The notes: a model not told the origin generated them from the letters alone. A stretch of 64,000 nt of DNA from Curtobacterium pusillum (GCA_002025645.1 CP018783.1:3348001-3412000), one strand, 5' to 3'. Counted from the first letter of the stretch, positions 52,293 to 61,903 are shown. Made by a program: numbers and translations.

Positions 52293-54290
52293 CTACGCGG
52301 CCGGCGTGACGGGCAGGTGCTGCGCCCACCATGCGAGGACGTGCTCGAACCGCTGCACCCGGTGCCAGGGGCGACCGGACCGCGAGAGCTCGTGGCCCTC
52401 ACCCGGGAACACCAGGAACGAGGCGTCGACGCCCGCGCGCTTGAGCGCCACGAACTGCCGGTGGCCCTGCTCGATGGGGCAGCGCCAGTCCTCTTCCGAG
52501 TGCGCGACCATGAACGGGATCGTCACCTGGTGGGCGTACGACAACGGGCTGCGTCGACGCTGTTCCTCCGGGTCCGCGCCGACGTAGGCGTCCGCGAAGA
52601 ACCAGCCGATGTCGGAGCTGCCGGCGAACGAGTCCCAGGCGTTGACGGCCCGCTCGCTCCAGGCGGCGACGAAGCGCTCGCCGTGGTGCGCCGCGACCCA
52701 GCTCGTCATGAAGCCGCCGTACGAGCCGCCCATGATGCCGACGCGGGTCGCGTCGAGGTCGGGCCGCTCGAGTGCCGCGTCGAGCAGGGCGAGCACGTCG
52801 TCGACGTCGACGGTTCCCATCGCGCCGATGACCGCGCGGCCGTGCTCGAGGCCGTAGCCGCCGGAACCGCGCGGGTTGCCGATGACGACCGCGTAGCCAG
52901 CGCTGGCGTAGACCTGCGCCTCGTCGAAGAACGCCCAGGTGTCCTGGCCGAACGGGCCGCCGTGCACCACCCGGAGCACGGGGTGCGGGCCGTCGCCCTC
53001 GGGCAGGACCACCCAGCCGTGCACGGGGGTGCCGTCGGGGGAGGTGCCGGTGAGCTCCTCGATGCGGCGGACGCCAGGGGCCGCGGCGTCGGTGCGGAGC
53101 GGCGCGGCGTAGTCGGTGAGGACGGTGGCATCGGCGCCGGCTGTGCCGGCGTCTCCGTCGTTTCGGTCCGTGAGGTCGACCACGTGGACCTCGCCGGGGG
53201 ACGTCGGGGTGCCGGCTGTCGCGACGAGCACGTCCCCGTCCACGTCGAAGCCCGAGACGACCACGTGGCCGCCGAGCACCGTCGGGAGCTCGTCGAGCTG
53301 CAGCGGCGCGGGCGCGCCGGTCGGGACCCGGCGGATCCCGACGGTACCGCGGTCGAGGACGGCGATCAGGACGTCGTCGCCGTGCACCACCGGCGTCCCC
53401 GCGACGTCGACGGTCTCGCGTGCGGTCAGGCGGACCGGGTCGCTGCCGTGCTCCGCGGCCCAGAGGCCCTCGGGCTCGCCGACCAGGCGGCCGTCGAGGT
53501 GGGACGCGCCGGTGTAGTAGACGGTGCCGTCCGGGGTCGCCGTGGCGGAGCTGACCGAGCCCTCGGTGCGGATCGCGAGGGCGATCGTGCCGTCGGCAGC
53601 ATCGACGCGGTACAGGTCGTCGTCGTGCGTCTCGCGGGCTCCGAGGTCGCGCGGTGCGACGACGAGCAGTGCGCTGCCGTCCGGGTACCAGACCGGCGCG
53701 GAGACGGAGCACGGGGCGCTCGTCAGCGCGGAGTCGACGAGCGGGGCGTCGCGGTCGGTGACGTCCACCACCACCAGCTGCTGCGGCTTGTCGAGCAGGT
53801 ACCCGGTGCCGTTGACGTGGAAGTCCAGTCGGGTGATGAGGCGCGGGGCCTCGGCGTTCGGAGCCGGTCGGCGGTCGCTGCCCGACACGGCCGAGCCGTA
53901 GCGGCCCGGCTCGGGGAAGCGTGCCGTGACGGCGATGCGCGTGGAGTCGGGCGACCAGACGGGCGTCCCGGCGCCGAGGGGTAGTGCGGTGACGACACGG
54001 GCCTCGCCACCGTCGACCGGCGCGACGGCGACCTGGGGGCGGTCCTTCTCGTCGGTGCGGAGGAAGGCCAGCCACCGGCCGTCGGGGGAGAGCACCGGTG
54101 ACGAGTCGTGGTCACCGGCGGACCAGCGGACGGGACCGTCAGCGGTCACCCGCTCGATCGTGCTGCGGTAGGCGTCCTGCTCGAGGTCCGGGCGCGAGAC
54201 TGCGACGAAGGCCGCTCCTCCGCTCCGGGGATCGCCGCTGACGGTGGGGGAGGACGGGACGTGGAGGTGGGGGATGTCGTTCGCGAGCAC
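52293..54290 (-). CDS. S9 family peptidase (prolyl oligopeptidase family)
   Basis: A 665-residue soluble peptidase: an N-terminal seven-bladed propeller with WD40-like PD40 repeats (SSPVLSPDGRWLAFLRTDEK, TPVWSPDSTRIAVTARF), then an alpha/beta hydrolase domain. The catalytic Ser is in MGGSYGGFMTSW, the Asp in HSEEDWRCPIEQ and the His in GEGHELSRSGRP. There is no signal peptide, so it acts on cytoplasmic peptides. The neighbouring peptide importer could supply substrates. The start is GTG at 54290. Confidence 0.92.
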   Translation of the reverse strand: MLANDIPHLHVPSSPTVSGDPRSGGAAFVAVSRPDLEQDAYRSTIERVTADGPVRWSAGDHDSSPVLSPDGRWLAFLRTDEKDRPQVAVAPVDGGEARVVTALPLGAGTPVWSPDSTRIAVTARFPEPGRYGSAVSGSDRRPAPNAEAPRLITRLDFHVNGTGYLLDKPQQLVVVDVTDRDAPLVDSALTSAPCSVSAPVWYPDGSALLVVAPRDLGARETHDDDLYRVDAADGTIALAIRTEGSVSSATATPDGTVYYTGASHLDGRLVGEPEGLWAAEHGSDPVRLTARETVDVAGTPVVHGDDVLIAVLDRGTVGIRRVPTGAPAPLQLDELPTVLGGHVVVSGFDVDGDVLVATAGTPTSPGEVHVVDLTDRNDGDAGTAGADATVLTDYAAPLRTDAAAPGVRRIEELTGTSPDGTPVHGWVVLPEGDGPHPVLRVVHGGPFGQDTWAFFDEAQVYASAGYAVVIGNPRGSGGYGLEHGRAVIGAMGTVDVDDVLALLDAALERPDLDATRVGIMGGSYGGFMTSWVAAHHGERFVAAWSERAVNAWDSFAGSSDIGWFFADAYVGADPEEQRRRSPLSYAHQVTIPFMVAHSEEDWRCPIEQGHRQFVALKRAGVDASFLVFPGEGHELSRSGRPWHRVQRFEHVLAWWAQHLPVTPAA

Positions 54291-54609
54291 GTGTTCACGC
54301 TACGGCCAGACTCGGTCCGGCGTCCCTCGAACCTGCCGCGAGACGTTCCCCGAGCGTTCATCGACTCCGGGGTGCATTGCAAGACTGTTCAGAATCCATT
54401 GCAGCGTCAAGCGCACGCGTTGCGTATGGCACCGTAGTGGCGCAAATATTCACAGTCTCACGCAACGATCTGCCGCGCACGTTTCCGGTGTGTAACAACT
54501 TCTCCGGAGATTTTGAGGGCCCTCCGACACGCACCTATGGTTCTTGCGAACGCGCCGTGGAGGCATGCCTCCTGCACGTTCGATCACATTCCATCAGGAG
54601 GATCACAGA
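54291..54609 (+). other. 319-bp promoter region of the opp cluster
   Basis: Clearly lower in G+C than the flanks and free of genes. It contains the direct repeat CATTGCA (54374-54380 and 54398-54404), TATGGT at 54536-54541 as a -10 box candidate with TTTTGA about 19 bp upstream, and the palindrome GGAGGCATGCCTCC (54559-54572). AGGAGG (54597-54602) is the ribosome binding site. Confidence 0.5.
54559..54572. promoter_or_regulatory. 14-bp palindrome in the leader of the solute-binding protein gene
   Basis: GGAGGCATGCCTCC is a perfect palindrome located just downstream of the expected transcript start, about 38 bp before the GTG. It could be an operator or a leader hairpin sequestering the AGGAGG site. 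It is too short to decide. Confidence 0.4.
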
Positions 54610-56370
54610 GTGAACATCACCAAGAAGCGGGGACGCCAGCTGCTCGGCGTCGTCGCCCTGGCCGGGGCGGCAGCAATCGCCCTCGCCGGCTGCACCACCT
54701 CTCCGAGTGCCAACGAGTCCGGTTCGGCGTCGAACAAGACCATCACCATCGCGCAGGTGAACGAGGTCACGTCGTTCAACTACAACACCCCCCAGGGCAA
54801 CCTGGACATGAACGGCATGCTCAACTACATGACGCAGCCGCAGTTCGTGACCCTGGGTTCGGACTACAAGATCACGCCGAACACCGACCTCGGCACGGTC
54901 AAGAAGCTCAGCGACGACCCGCTCAAGGTCAAGTACACGCTGAACAAGGACGCGAAGTGGTCCGACGGCAAGGCCATCACCTCTGACGACCTCCTCCTCG
55001 GCTGGGCGCAGGCCTCGGGGTACTACGACTCCGACACCCAGGACGCCGACGGCAAGGTGACGAGCGGTACCCAGTACTTCTCGCTCGCCGCCGCGTCGCC
55101 GTTCCAGACGGACTACCCGACCGACATCACCAAGACGTCGATCACCCTCACGTACAAGAAGCCGTACGTCGACTGGAACCTCGTCAACCCGATCCAGTTC
55201 CCGGCGCACGTCGTCGCGGACGAGGCGGGCACGACCACCGACGACCTGCTCAAGGCGCTCAAGGACACCCCGGCCGGTGACACCGCGAACCCGGCCCCGG
55301 CGAACTCGACGCTGAAGAAGGTCGCCGACTTCGTCAACACGGGCTACGACAAGACCAGCCTGCCGAGCGACAAGAAGCTGCTCGTCTCGGGTGGCCCGCT
55401 CATGGTGTCCGCCTGGACCCCGAAGCAGTCGATGACCTTCGTGCCGAACCCGGAGTACACCGGCGACCACAAGGTGAACTTCGGCAAGCTCGTCGTCCGC
55501 TTCATCGGTGACGCCAACGCCCAGGTCACGGCCCTCCAGAACGGCGAGGTCGACGCGATCCAGCCGCAGGCATCCGCCGACACCGTCAAGGCCCTCGACG
55601 CCGCTTCCGGCGTCAAGGTCATCGACGGCGCCCAGGTCGCCTACGACCACCTCGACCTGAACTTCGGCTCGTCCGTGTTCAAGGACGAGAACGTCCGCAA
55701 GGCCTTCCTCCTCACGATCCCGCGTGACCAGATCCTCAAGTCGATCGTCACCCCGATCCAGAAGGACGCCAAGGTCCTCGACTCGCAGCTCTACCTGCCG
55801 GGCCAGGACGGCTACGACGAGGCCGTGAAGTCGAACGACTCCGACGAGTACTCGAAGGTCGACATCGACCAGGCGAAGAAGCTCCTGAACGGTGCAACCC
55901 CGACCGTCAAGATCCTCTACAACACCGAGAACCCGAACCGCGTGGACACGTTCCAGGCGATCCAGTCCTCGGCTGCCAAGGCCGGCATCAAGGTCGTCGA
56001 CGGCGGCTCGCCCGACTGGTCCTCGCTCCTCGCGGGCGGCGACTACGACGCGTCGATCTTCGGTTGGGTCAACCCGGGTGCTGGCAACGCCGCGATCCCG
56101 CAGCTCTTCCAGACCAACAACGAGGGCAACTACAACAAGTTCGCCAACGAAGAGGCCTCGAAGCTCGCTGTCGAGACGCAGACGACGCTGGACGAGTCGA
56201 AGCTCGACGACATGAAGCAGCAGATCGACAAGATCGCCTTCGACCAGGCCTACGGCCTGCCGCTGTTCCAGAGCCCGGGGCTGTTCGCCACGAGCTCCCA
56301 GCTGAAGGGTGTCAAGTACTTCGGCGGCCAGACGGGCATCGTCTGGAACGTCTGGGACTGGACCAAGTGA
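54610..56370 (+). CDS. Peptide ABC transporter substrate-binding lipoprotein
   Basis: A 586-residue family 5 (OppA/DppA-like) extracellular binding protein. The lipobox is ALAGC with the modified cysteine at residue 28, preceded by a signal peptide (KKRGRQLLGVVALAGAAAIA). The mature protein shows the family pattern VKYTLNKDAKWSDGKAITSD and ILYNTENPNRVDTFQAIQSS. The GTG at 54610 follows AGGAGG by 7 nt. It begins the transporter cluster and is separated from the first permease by a hairpin. Confidence 0.92.
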   Translation: MNITKKRGRQLLGVVALAGAAAIALAGCTTSPSANESGSASNKTITIAQVNEVTSFNYNTPQGNLDMNGMLNYMTQPQFVTLGSDYKITPNTDLGTVKKLSDDPLKVKYTLNKDAKWSDGKAITSDDLLLGWAQASGYYDSDTQDADGKVTSGTQYFSLAAASPFQTDYPTDITKTSITLTYKKPYVDWNLVNPIQFPAHVVADEAGTTTDDLLKALKDTPAGDTANPAPANSTLKKVADFVNTGYDKTSLPSDKKLLVSGGPLMVSAWTPKQSMTFVPNPEYTGDHKVNFGKLVVRFIGDANAQVTALQNGEVDAIQPQASADTVKALDAASGVKVIDGAQVAYDHLDLNFGSSVFKDENVRKAFLLTIPRDQILKSIVTPIQKDAKVLDSQLYLPGQDGYDEAVKSNDSDEYSKVDIDQAKKLLNGATPTVKILYNTENPNRVDTFQAIQSSAAKAGIKVVDGGSPDWSSLLAGGDYDASIFGWVNPGAGNAAIPQLFQTNNEGNYNKFANEEASKLAVETQTTLDESKLDDMKQQIDKIAFDQAYGLPLFQSPGLFATSSQLKGVKYFGGQTGIVWNVWDWTK

Positions 56371-56405
56371 TCCTGACCGGTCGCTGATCAGCACCACACA
56401 CGAGG

Positions 56406-56434
56406 GGGCGCCGGACTCGACGAGTCCGGCGCCC
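56406..56434 (+). terminator. Hairpin between the binding-protein and permease genes
   Basis: A near-perfect inverted repeat (14-bp arms GGGCGCCGGACTCG) starts 35 bp after the binding-protein stop. It is probably an attenuator that lets more of the lipoprotein than of the membrane parts be made, or it protects the lipoprotein mRNA. Confidence 0.7.
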
Positions 56435-56607
56435 TCCCGTGAGCCGGGACCCTGCCCGGCCCCCACCCTCCGCCGGAGACCCCGGCACCCACCGCCGCAC
56501 GCCGTCGACGAAGACCGCGTGGCGGGACCCAGTACTCTTGCTGCTCGGGCCGCCCGATCGGACGACCAGCAGTACGATCCACCACACCGGAGAGGCACCC
56601 ATCGCCC

Positions 56608-58131
56608 ATGGTGAGTTTCATCGCGAGACGGATCCTCGTCTCGGTCCTCATCCTCATCGCTGCATCGTTCATCATGTACAACCTGGCGGCGATCGCGGGA
56701 AACCCGCTGCAGGACCTCCAGAGCAGCAACTCGCCGAACCGTGACCAGCTCATCGCTGCACGGACCGCGGCACAGCACCTCGACGTCATCCCGCCGCTCC
56801 GCTGGGGCCTCTGGATCACGGGCGTCGGCAAGTGCGTCATCGGTCAGTGCGACCTCGGCACGACGTTCAACAACCAGCCGGTCGCCGAGCTCCTGCCGCA
56901 GGCCGTCGGTTCGACGATCCAGCTGGTGACGTTCTCGTTCATCCTGGCGATCATCTTCGGCATCGGCCTCGGCGTCGTCACCGCCCTCCGCGTCTACTCG
57001 GGCTTCGACTACTCGATCACGCTGGTCAGCTTCTTCCTGTACTCGCTGCCGTCCTTCCTGATGGCCGTGCTCCTGAAGTCGTTCATCGCGCTCGACTACA
57101 ACAACTTCCTCGTCGACCCGAAGATCCCACCGGTCAACCTCGTGGTCATCGCGATAGTCGTCGGCCTGGTCATCCAGCTCGTCGTCGGCGGGATCCTGAA
57201 GCGTCGGCTCGTGGTCGGTGCGATCAGCGCCGTCGTGACCGCGGGCATGCTGCTCCTCATGCAGGCGACCGGGTGGTTCACCAACCCGTCGCTCGGCCCG
57301 GTCTTCGTGATCCTGTTCAGCGCCGGCATCGGCCTGGCCATGGTCGCGCTGCTCGCCGGCACGAAGAACCGTCGGGCATGGCTCGTCGCGGGCATCAACG
57401 TGCTCGTCGCGATCATCTGCTACTTCGCGCTGCAGGGACTGCTCAACGTGTCGTCCGGAGCGACGATCTTCATCCTCGCGGTGGTCACCGTCCTGGTCGG
57501 GCTGGCGTCCGGCTGGTTCGTCGGTGGCCACGACCGCGGCCTGATGATGCGCATCGGTGCGCTGACCGCGTTCCTGAGCGCCGGTGTCATCCTGCTCGAC
57601 CGCTTCATGCGCTCGTGGATCGACTACACGCAGAACTACGTGTCCCGTCCGATCGCGACCGTCGGTTCGCAGACGCCCGGGCTCACCGGTGACTTCTGGA
57701 TCAACGGGATCGACACGTACACGCACCTGCTGCTCCCGACGATCTCGCTCCTGCTCATCAGCTTCGCGAGCTACACGCGGTACTCCCGCTCGGGCATGCT
57801 CGAGGTCCTCGACCAGGACTACGTCCGCACCGCCCGCGCGAAGGGCCTGCCGGAGCGCACCGTCATCGTGCGCCACGCGCTCCGCAACATGCTGATCCCG
57901 ATCGCGACCCTCGTGGCGACCGACATCGGCGCGCTGCTCGGTGGCGCGATCATCACCGAGCGCGTCTTCGCCATCTCCGGCATGGGCAGCCTGTTCAACA
58001 GCGGGTTGTCGATCACGGACGTGAACCCGGTGATGGGGTACTTCCTCGTCATCGCGATCACCGCGATCGCGTTCAACTTCCTCGCCGACCTCGCCTACTC
58101 GGCCCTCGACCCGCGGGTGCGTGTCCGATGA
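56608..58131 (+). CDS. ABC transporter permease (OppB/DppB type) with large internal insertion
   Basis: A 507-residue permease. The N-terminal DppB part (MVSFIARRILVSVLILIAAS, LGTTFNNQPVAELLPQ) and the C-terminal core with EAA loop (DYVRTARAKGLPERTVIVRHALR) are conventional. Between about residues 160 and 340 it carries an added hydrophobic region with roughly six extra helices (VVIAIVVGLVIQLVVGG, GPVFVILFSAGIGLAMVAL and others), making it about 190 residues longer than the usual 310. The ATG at 56608 follows GGAGAGG by about 13 nt. Confidence 0.9.
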   Translation: MVSFIARRILVSVLILIAASFIMYNLAAIAGNPLQDLQSSNSPNRDQLIAARTAAQHLDVIPPLRWGLWITGVGKCVIGQCDLGTTFNNQPVAELLPQAVGSTIQLVTFSFILAIIFGIGLGVVTALRVYSGFDYSITLVSFFLYSLPSFLMAVLLKSFIALDYNNFLVDPKIPPVNLVVIAIVVGLVIQLVVGGILKRRLVVGAISAVVTAGMLLLMQATGWFTNPSLGPVFVILFSAGIGLAMVALLAGTKNRRAWLVAGINVLVAIICYFALQGLLNVSSGATIFILAVVTVLVGLASGWFVGGHDRGLMMRIGALTAFLSAGVILLDRFMRSWIDYTQNYVSRPIATVGSQTPGLTGDFWINGIDTYTHLLLPTISLLLISFASYTRYSRSGMLEVLDQDYVRTARAKGLPERTVIVRHALRNMLIPIATLVATDIGALLGGAIITERVFAISGMGSLFNSGLSITDVNPVMGYFLVIAITAIAFNFLADLAYSALDPRVRVR

Positions 58132-58177
58132 CCGCGACGACGGGACCGACGACCCTGCACTCCCAGGAGGGAACCCG

Positions 58178-59194
58178 ATGAGCACCATCCAGGGCGGCGC
58201 ACCGCTCGAACCCAACATCGGCGACGGCACGGGCGTCGGGAACACCCCGGACTCCCACGAGAAGCAGCTCGGCGAGAGCCAGGGACGGATCATCCTCCGT
58301 CGCTTCCTCGCCAACCGCCTCGCGGTCATCGCGCTGATCGTCTACGTCCTCGTGCTGGTCTTCGCCGTGTCCGCGGTCGGCCTCGGTCCGATCCCGGGCT
58401 GGTGGCACTACTCGTACAAGGCGCTCGAGGACCTGCAGAACGGCGGCGCTCCGACCTCGGACCACCCGTTCGGTCAGGACCGCATCGGCAAGGACTACTT
58501 CGCCCTGACGATGCGCGGCATCCAGAACTCGGTGCTCGTCATGATCGTGATCGGCGTCTTCGCGACGATCATCGGTGTCGTCGTCGGCGCCATCGCGGGC
58601 TACTTCCGCGGCACGGTCGACGCGGTGCTCATGCGCATCACCGACATCTTCATCGTCATCCCGGCGATCGTGATCGGCGCCGTGGTCGGCAAGACCGCCA
58701 ACGGTCTCGGCGCGTGGGGTCTGGCGCTCCTGCTCGGCCTGGTGTCCTGGATGGTCATCGCCCGTCTGGTGCGTGCCGAGTTCCTGTCGCTCCGCGAACG
58801 CGAGTTCGTCGAGGCGGCCCGGGTCGCCGGTGCCTCGGACGGCCGGATCATCTTCCGGCACATCCTGCCGAACGCGATTGGCGTGATCATCGTCTCCGCG
58901 ACGCTGCTCATCGCCTCTGCGATCCTGCTCGAGACGGCCCTGAGCTACCTCGGCTACGGCATCAAGGCGCCGGACTCGTCGCTCGGTCTGCTCATCAGCC
59001 AGAACCAGTCGGCGTTCCAGACGCGTCCGTACCTGTTCTGGTGGCCCGCGTCGTTCATCGTGCTGCTCGCGCTCTGCGTGAACTTCATCGGTGACGGCCT
59101 GCGCGATGCGTTCGACCCGCGCTCGAAGCGGTTCAGCCTCCGCAAGACGCGCGAGCCGGAGAACACGTCCGGCTCGGAGATGATCAGCGCGTGA
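58178..59194 (+). CDS. ABC transporter permease (OppC/DppC type)
   Basis: A 338-residue permease: N-terminal cytoplasmic stretch of about 40 residues, first helix VIALIVYVLVLVFAVSAVGL, then the binding-protein-dependent transport domain with EFVEAARVAGASDGRIIFRH as the EAA loop contacting the ATPase. The ATG at 58178 is selected over upstream GTG codons because AGGAGG lies 7 nt before it. Confidence 0.92.
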   Translation: MSTIQGGAPLEPNIGDGTGVGNTPDSHEKQLGESQGRIILRRFLANRLAVIALIVYVLVLVFAVSAVGLGPIPGWWHYSYKALEDLQNGGAPTSDHPFGQDRIGKDYFALTMRGIQNSVLVMIVIGVFATIIGVVVGAIAGYFRGTVDAVLMRITDIFIVIPAIVIGAVVGKTANGLGAWGLALLLGLVSWMVIARLVRAEFLSLREREFVEAARVAGASDGRIIFRHILPNAIGVIIVSATLLIASAILLETALSYLGYGIKAPDSSLGLLISQNQSAFQTRPYLFWWPASFIVLLALCVNFIGDGLRDAFDPRSKRFSLRKTREPENTSGSEMISA

Positions 59195-59208
59195 CGTCCC
59201 CCCGGGTC

Positions 59209-59838
59209 CTAGCGAGCCGCGATGGCGAACCAGCCACCGACGGCGGTCGCCGCGAGCAGCGCGATCGACGCCCAGTGCAGCGTGACCGGCACGCGCACGG
59301 TGTCCGCCGTGCCGAGCTCGATGGCGCCGCGCTCGCGCAGGTCGTCCCAACGGTGGCGGATCAGGTACGCCGCGTCGCCGGACGCCGTGGACAGCAGGTC
59401 GCCCGCGCGGCGGTTGCCGTCCCCGGTGTCGGGCACGACGTTGCCGTGACGCTGGTTCTGCCGGCGGGCCAGCGCGACGCCGGCTCGACCGGGGGCCGGG
59501 GCCGCCCAGACGGCGATCTTGCGGTTCGGCGTGACGAGCGTCAGGGCGAAGCGCGTGTCGACGTGCACGAGCGCCGCCCAGGGCACCCGGACGGTGTGGA
59601 AGACGTTGACGACCTCGATGCCGTCGTCGCCGACCGTCAGTCGCGGACGCCAGAGCGCCACCCAGCCGAGCAGGACGCCGAAGGCCGTCGGCACGAGGGC
59701 GAGGACGCGGTCCTGCCAGGTCGTGTCGTTCAGCACCGTCGTGACGAAGAGCAGGGCCACGATCAGCCACAGGGCGATCGCGAGTCCGCGGTTGAACTGG
59801 GACACGAACACATCGCGCGTCGTCGGGGTGGCAGGCAT
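59209..59838 (-). CDS. PH domain-containing membrane protein (copy 1)
   Basis: A 209-residue protein: two N-terminal transmembrane helices (LAIALWLIVALLFVTTVL; VLALVPTAFGVLLGWVAL), then a bacterial PH domain starting LWRPRLTVGDDGIEVVNVFH, and a final helix (HWASIALLAATAVGGWFAIA). Function is unknown. It is antisense to the transporter genes and sits between the OppC permease and the OppDF ATPase, splitting the operon. It shares its architecture with the protein at 62055. Confidence 0.78.
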   Translation of the reverse strand: MPATPTTRDVFVSQFNRGLAIALWLIVALLFVTTVLNDTTWQDRVLALVPTAFGVLLGWVALWRPRLTVGDDGIEVVNVFHTVRVPWAALVHVDTRFALTLVTPNRKIAVWAAPAPGRAGVALARRQNQRHGNVVPDTGDGNRRAGDLLSTASGDAAYLIRHRWDDLRERGAIELGTADTVRVPVTLHWASIALLAATAVGGWFAIAAR

Positions 59839-59954
59839 GCCTCCATCGTCGCAGGTCGGAGCCGTCGCTCCGGACGCCTGCAGCCCCGGCGTCAGCGTTC
59901 CACCATCACCACCCACGCGGTCGCCACGAGCGGCCGGGAAAGGACCGGACGTCG

Positions 59955-61739
59955 TTGAGCACGCCCGCCTCCGCGGCCACCACCCCGGCCGCCACCAGCA
60001 CCCCCGTCGTCAAGGTCTCCGGGCTCGACGTCGACTTCGCGGTCGACGACGTCTGGACCCCCGCCGTCAAGAAGCTCTCGTACGAGATCCGCTCCGGTGA
60101 GGTCCTCGCGCTCGTGGGCGAGTCCGGCTCCGGCAAGTCCGTGAGCTCGATGTCGATCCTCGGCCTGCTGCCGCGGAACGCCCGCGTGAACGGGTCGATC
60201 GAGTTCAACGGCACCGAGCTCCTCGGCCTCCGCTCGGCCCAGCTGCGCGAGTACCGCGGCAAGGAGATCGCGGTGATCTTCCAGGAGCCGATGACGGCCC
60301 TCAACCCGGTTTTCACCGTCGGGTCGCAGATCGTCGAGACGCTCCGCATCCACTACGGCATCTCGCCGAGCGAGGCGAAGACCCGCGCCATCGAGCTCCT
60401 CACCCTGGTGGAGATGCCCGACCCGCAGAAGGCGTTCGACTCGTACCCGCACCAGCTCTCGGGCGGTCAGCGGCAGCGCGCCATGATCGCGCAGTCGATC
60501 TCCTGCGACCCGAAGCTCCTCATCGCCGACGAGCCCACGACGGCCCTCGACGTCACGGTGCAGGCCGAGATCCTCGACCTCATCCGCGACCTCGCCGGCA
60601 AGCTCGGCAGCGCGGTCCTGCTCATCACGCACGACATGGGCGTGGTCGCGGACCTCGCCGACCGCATCGTCGTCATGAAGCAGGGTGTGGCCGTCGAGAC
60701 CGGCAGCGTGCGCGACGTCTTCGCCGCCCCGCAGCACGAGTACACGCAGACCCTGCTCGACGCCGTGCCCCGGCTCGGCCAGGCGGGCGACGTCGTGATC
60801 GACCTCACGGAGACGCTCGAGTCCGTCGTCGAACAGGAGAACCAGGACACCTCCGTGCAGGTGGGGGAGACCCTGCTGCACACCGACGTCGTCCAGACGC
60901 TCGGCCCTGCGGTGCTCGAGTTCAAGGACGTCGTCATCGAGTACCCGGGTCGCGGGCGCGTCAAGGCCTTCCGTGCCATCGACGGCGTCGACCTGACGGT
61001 GCACGAGGGCGAGGTCGTCGGCCTGGTGGGCGAGTCCGGTTCCGGCAAGTCGACCCTCGGCCGCGCGGCGATCGGCCTCCTGCCGATCACGTCGGGTGGC
61101 CTCGAGGTCACGGGCGTCGACCTCTCGAAGCCGACCCGGTCGCTCGTGCGTCAGGTGCACCAGAACGCCGGCATCGTGTTCCAGGACCCGTCGTCGTCGC
61201 TCAACCCGCGCATGACGATCGGGCAGTCCATCGGTGAGCCGCTGCTGCTCGGCAAGGGCATGAAGGGTCGCGAGCTCGAGCGCGAGGTCGAGAACCTGCT
61301 CGAGGCGGTTCGTCTCCCCACCGCGTACTCGACCCGCTTCCCGCACGAGCTCTCCGGTGGGCAGAAGCAGCGCATCGGCATCGCCCGCGCGCTCGCCCTG
61401 CGCCCGAAGCTGCTCATTGCGGACGAGCCGACGTCGGCCCTCGACGTGTCGGTGCAGGCCACCGTCCTCGAGCTGCTCAAGGACCTGCAGCGCGAGTTCG
61501 CCTTCGCCTGCCTGTTCGTGACGCACGACCTCGCGGTCATCGACGTCCTCGCCGACCGGATCGCGGTGCTCCACCACGGCCACCTCGCCGAGGTCGGCAC
61601 GCGCGACCAGATCCTCCGCGACCCGCAGGACCCGTACACGCAGCGACTCATCGCCGCGGTGCCCCTGCCGGACCCGGACGTCCAGCGCGAGCGTCGCGAG
61701 CTGCGCCGGCAGATCCTCGCCGCCGGCTCGGACGAGTAG
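59955..61739 (+). CDS. Fused OppD-OppF ABC transporter ATPase
   Basis: A 594-residue double ATPase for peptide import. Each half has Walker A GESGSGKS, a Q-loop (IFQEPMTALNP; VFQDPSSSLNP), signature LSGGQ (HQLSGGQRQR; HELSGGQKQR) and Walker B (LLIADEPT). Each half also has the oligopeptide C-terminal tail (HEYTQTLLDAVPRL; DPYTQRLIAAVPLP). The TTG at 59955 is used, behind AAGGA. Because the gene is separated by an antisense gene, it probably has its own promoter. Confidence 0.92.
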   Translation: MSTPASAATTPAATSTPVVKVSGLDVDFAVDDVWTPAVKKLSYEIRSGEVLALVGESGSGKSVSSMSILGLLPRNARVNGSIEFNGTELLGLRSAQLREYRGKEIAVIFQEPMTALNPVFTVGSQIVETLRIHYGISPSEAKTRAIELLTLVEMPDPQKAFDSYPHQLSGGQRQRAMIAQSISCDPKLLIADEPTTALDVTVQAEILDLIRDLAGKLGSAVLLITHDMGVVADLADRIVVMKQGVAVETGSVRDVFAAPQHEYTQTLLDAVPRLGQAGDVVIDLTETLESVVEQENQDTSVQVGETLLHTDVVQTLGPAVLEFKDVVIEYPGRGRVKAFRAIDGVDLTVHEGEVVGLVGESGSGKSTLGRAAIGLLPITSGGLEVTGVDLSKPTRSLVRQVHQNAGIVFQDPSSSLNPRMTIGQSIGEPLLLGKGMKGRELEREVENLLEAVRLPTAYSTRFPHELSGGQKQRIGIARALALRPKLLIADEPTSALDVSVQATVLELLKDLQREFAFACLFVTHDLAVIDVLADRIAVLHHGHLAEVGTRDQILRDPQDPYTQRLIAAVPLPDPDVQRERRELRRQILAAGSDE

Positions 61740-61755
61740 CCGCCGCCGGCCCCGA

Positions 61756-61793
61756 ACGACATCCCCGACGTCCCACGACGTCGGGGATGTCGT
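61756..61793 (+). terminator. Terminator hairpin after the OppDF gene
   Basis: 16-bp perfect arms (61756-61771, 61778-61793) with loop CCCACG. The left arm is ACGACATCCCCGACGT. It starts 17 bp after the stop. Confidence 0.8.
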
Positions 61794-61799
61794 GTTCCG

Positions 61800-61840
61800 C
61801 GCGCACGTTCTTTCCCAGAACGGGTGCGGTGGGAAGCGGA
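61800..61840 (+). repeat. 41-bp direct repeat, copy 1
   Basis: Begins CGCGCACGTTCTTTCCCAGA and ends GGGAAGCGGA. Four differences from copy 2 at 61904. Inside, CGCAC-GTTCT can pair with AGAAC-GG-GTGCG to form a bulged hairpin. Confidence 0.75.
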
Positions 61841-61903
61841 AACGGGCGGATCCGTCAGTCACGCGGGGCGCGGCAGCGGCCTGGAGGCAAGGTGCGGCCC
61901 CGC

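Noticed and set aside
54610-61739. The peptide ABC transporter as the missing inositol importer
   Set aside because: Binding protein and ATPases have oligopeptide-family features, the cluster is 21 kb away, and no TGTCNNGACA operator was seen upstream.
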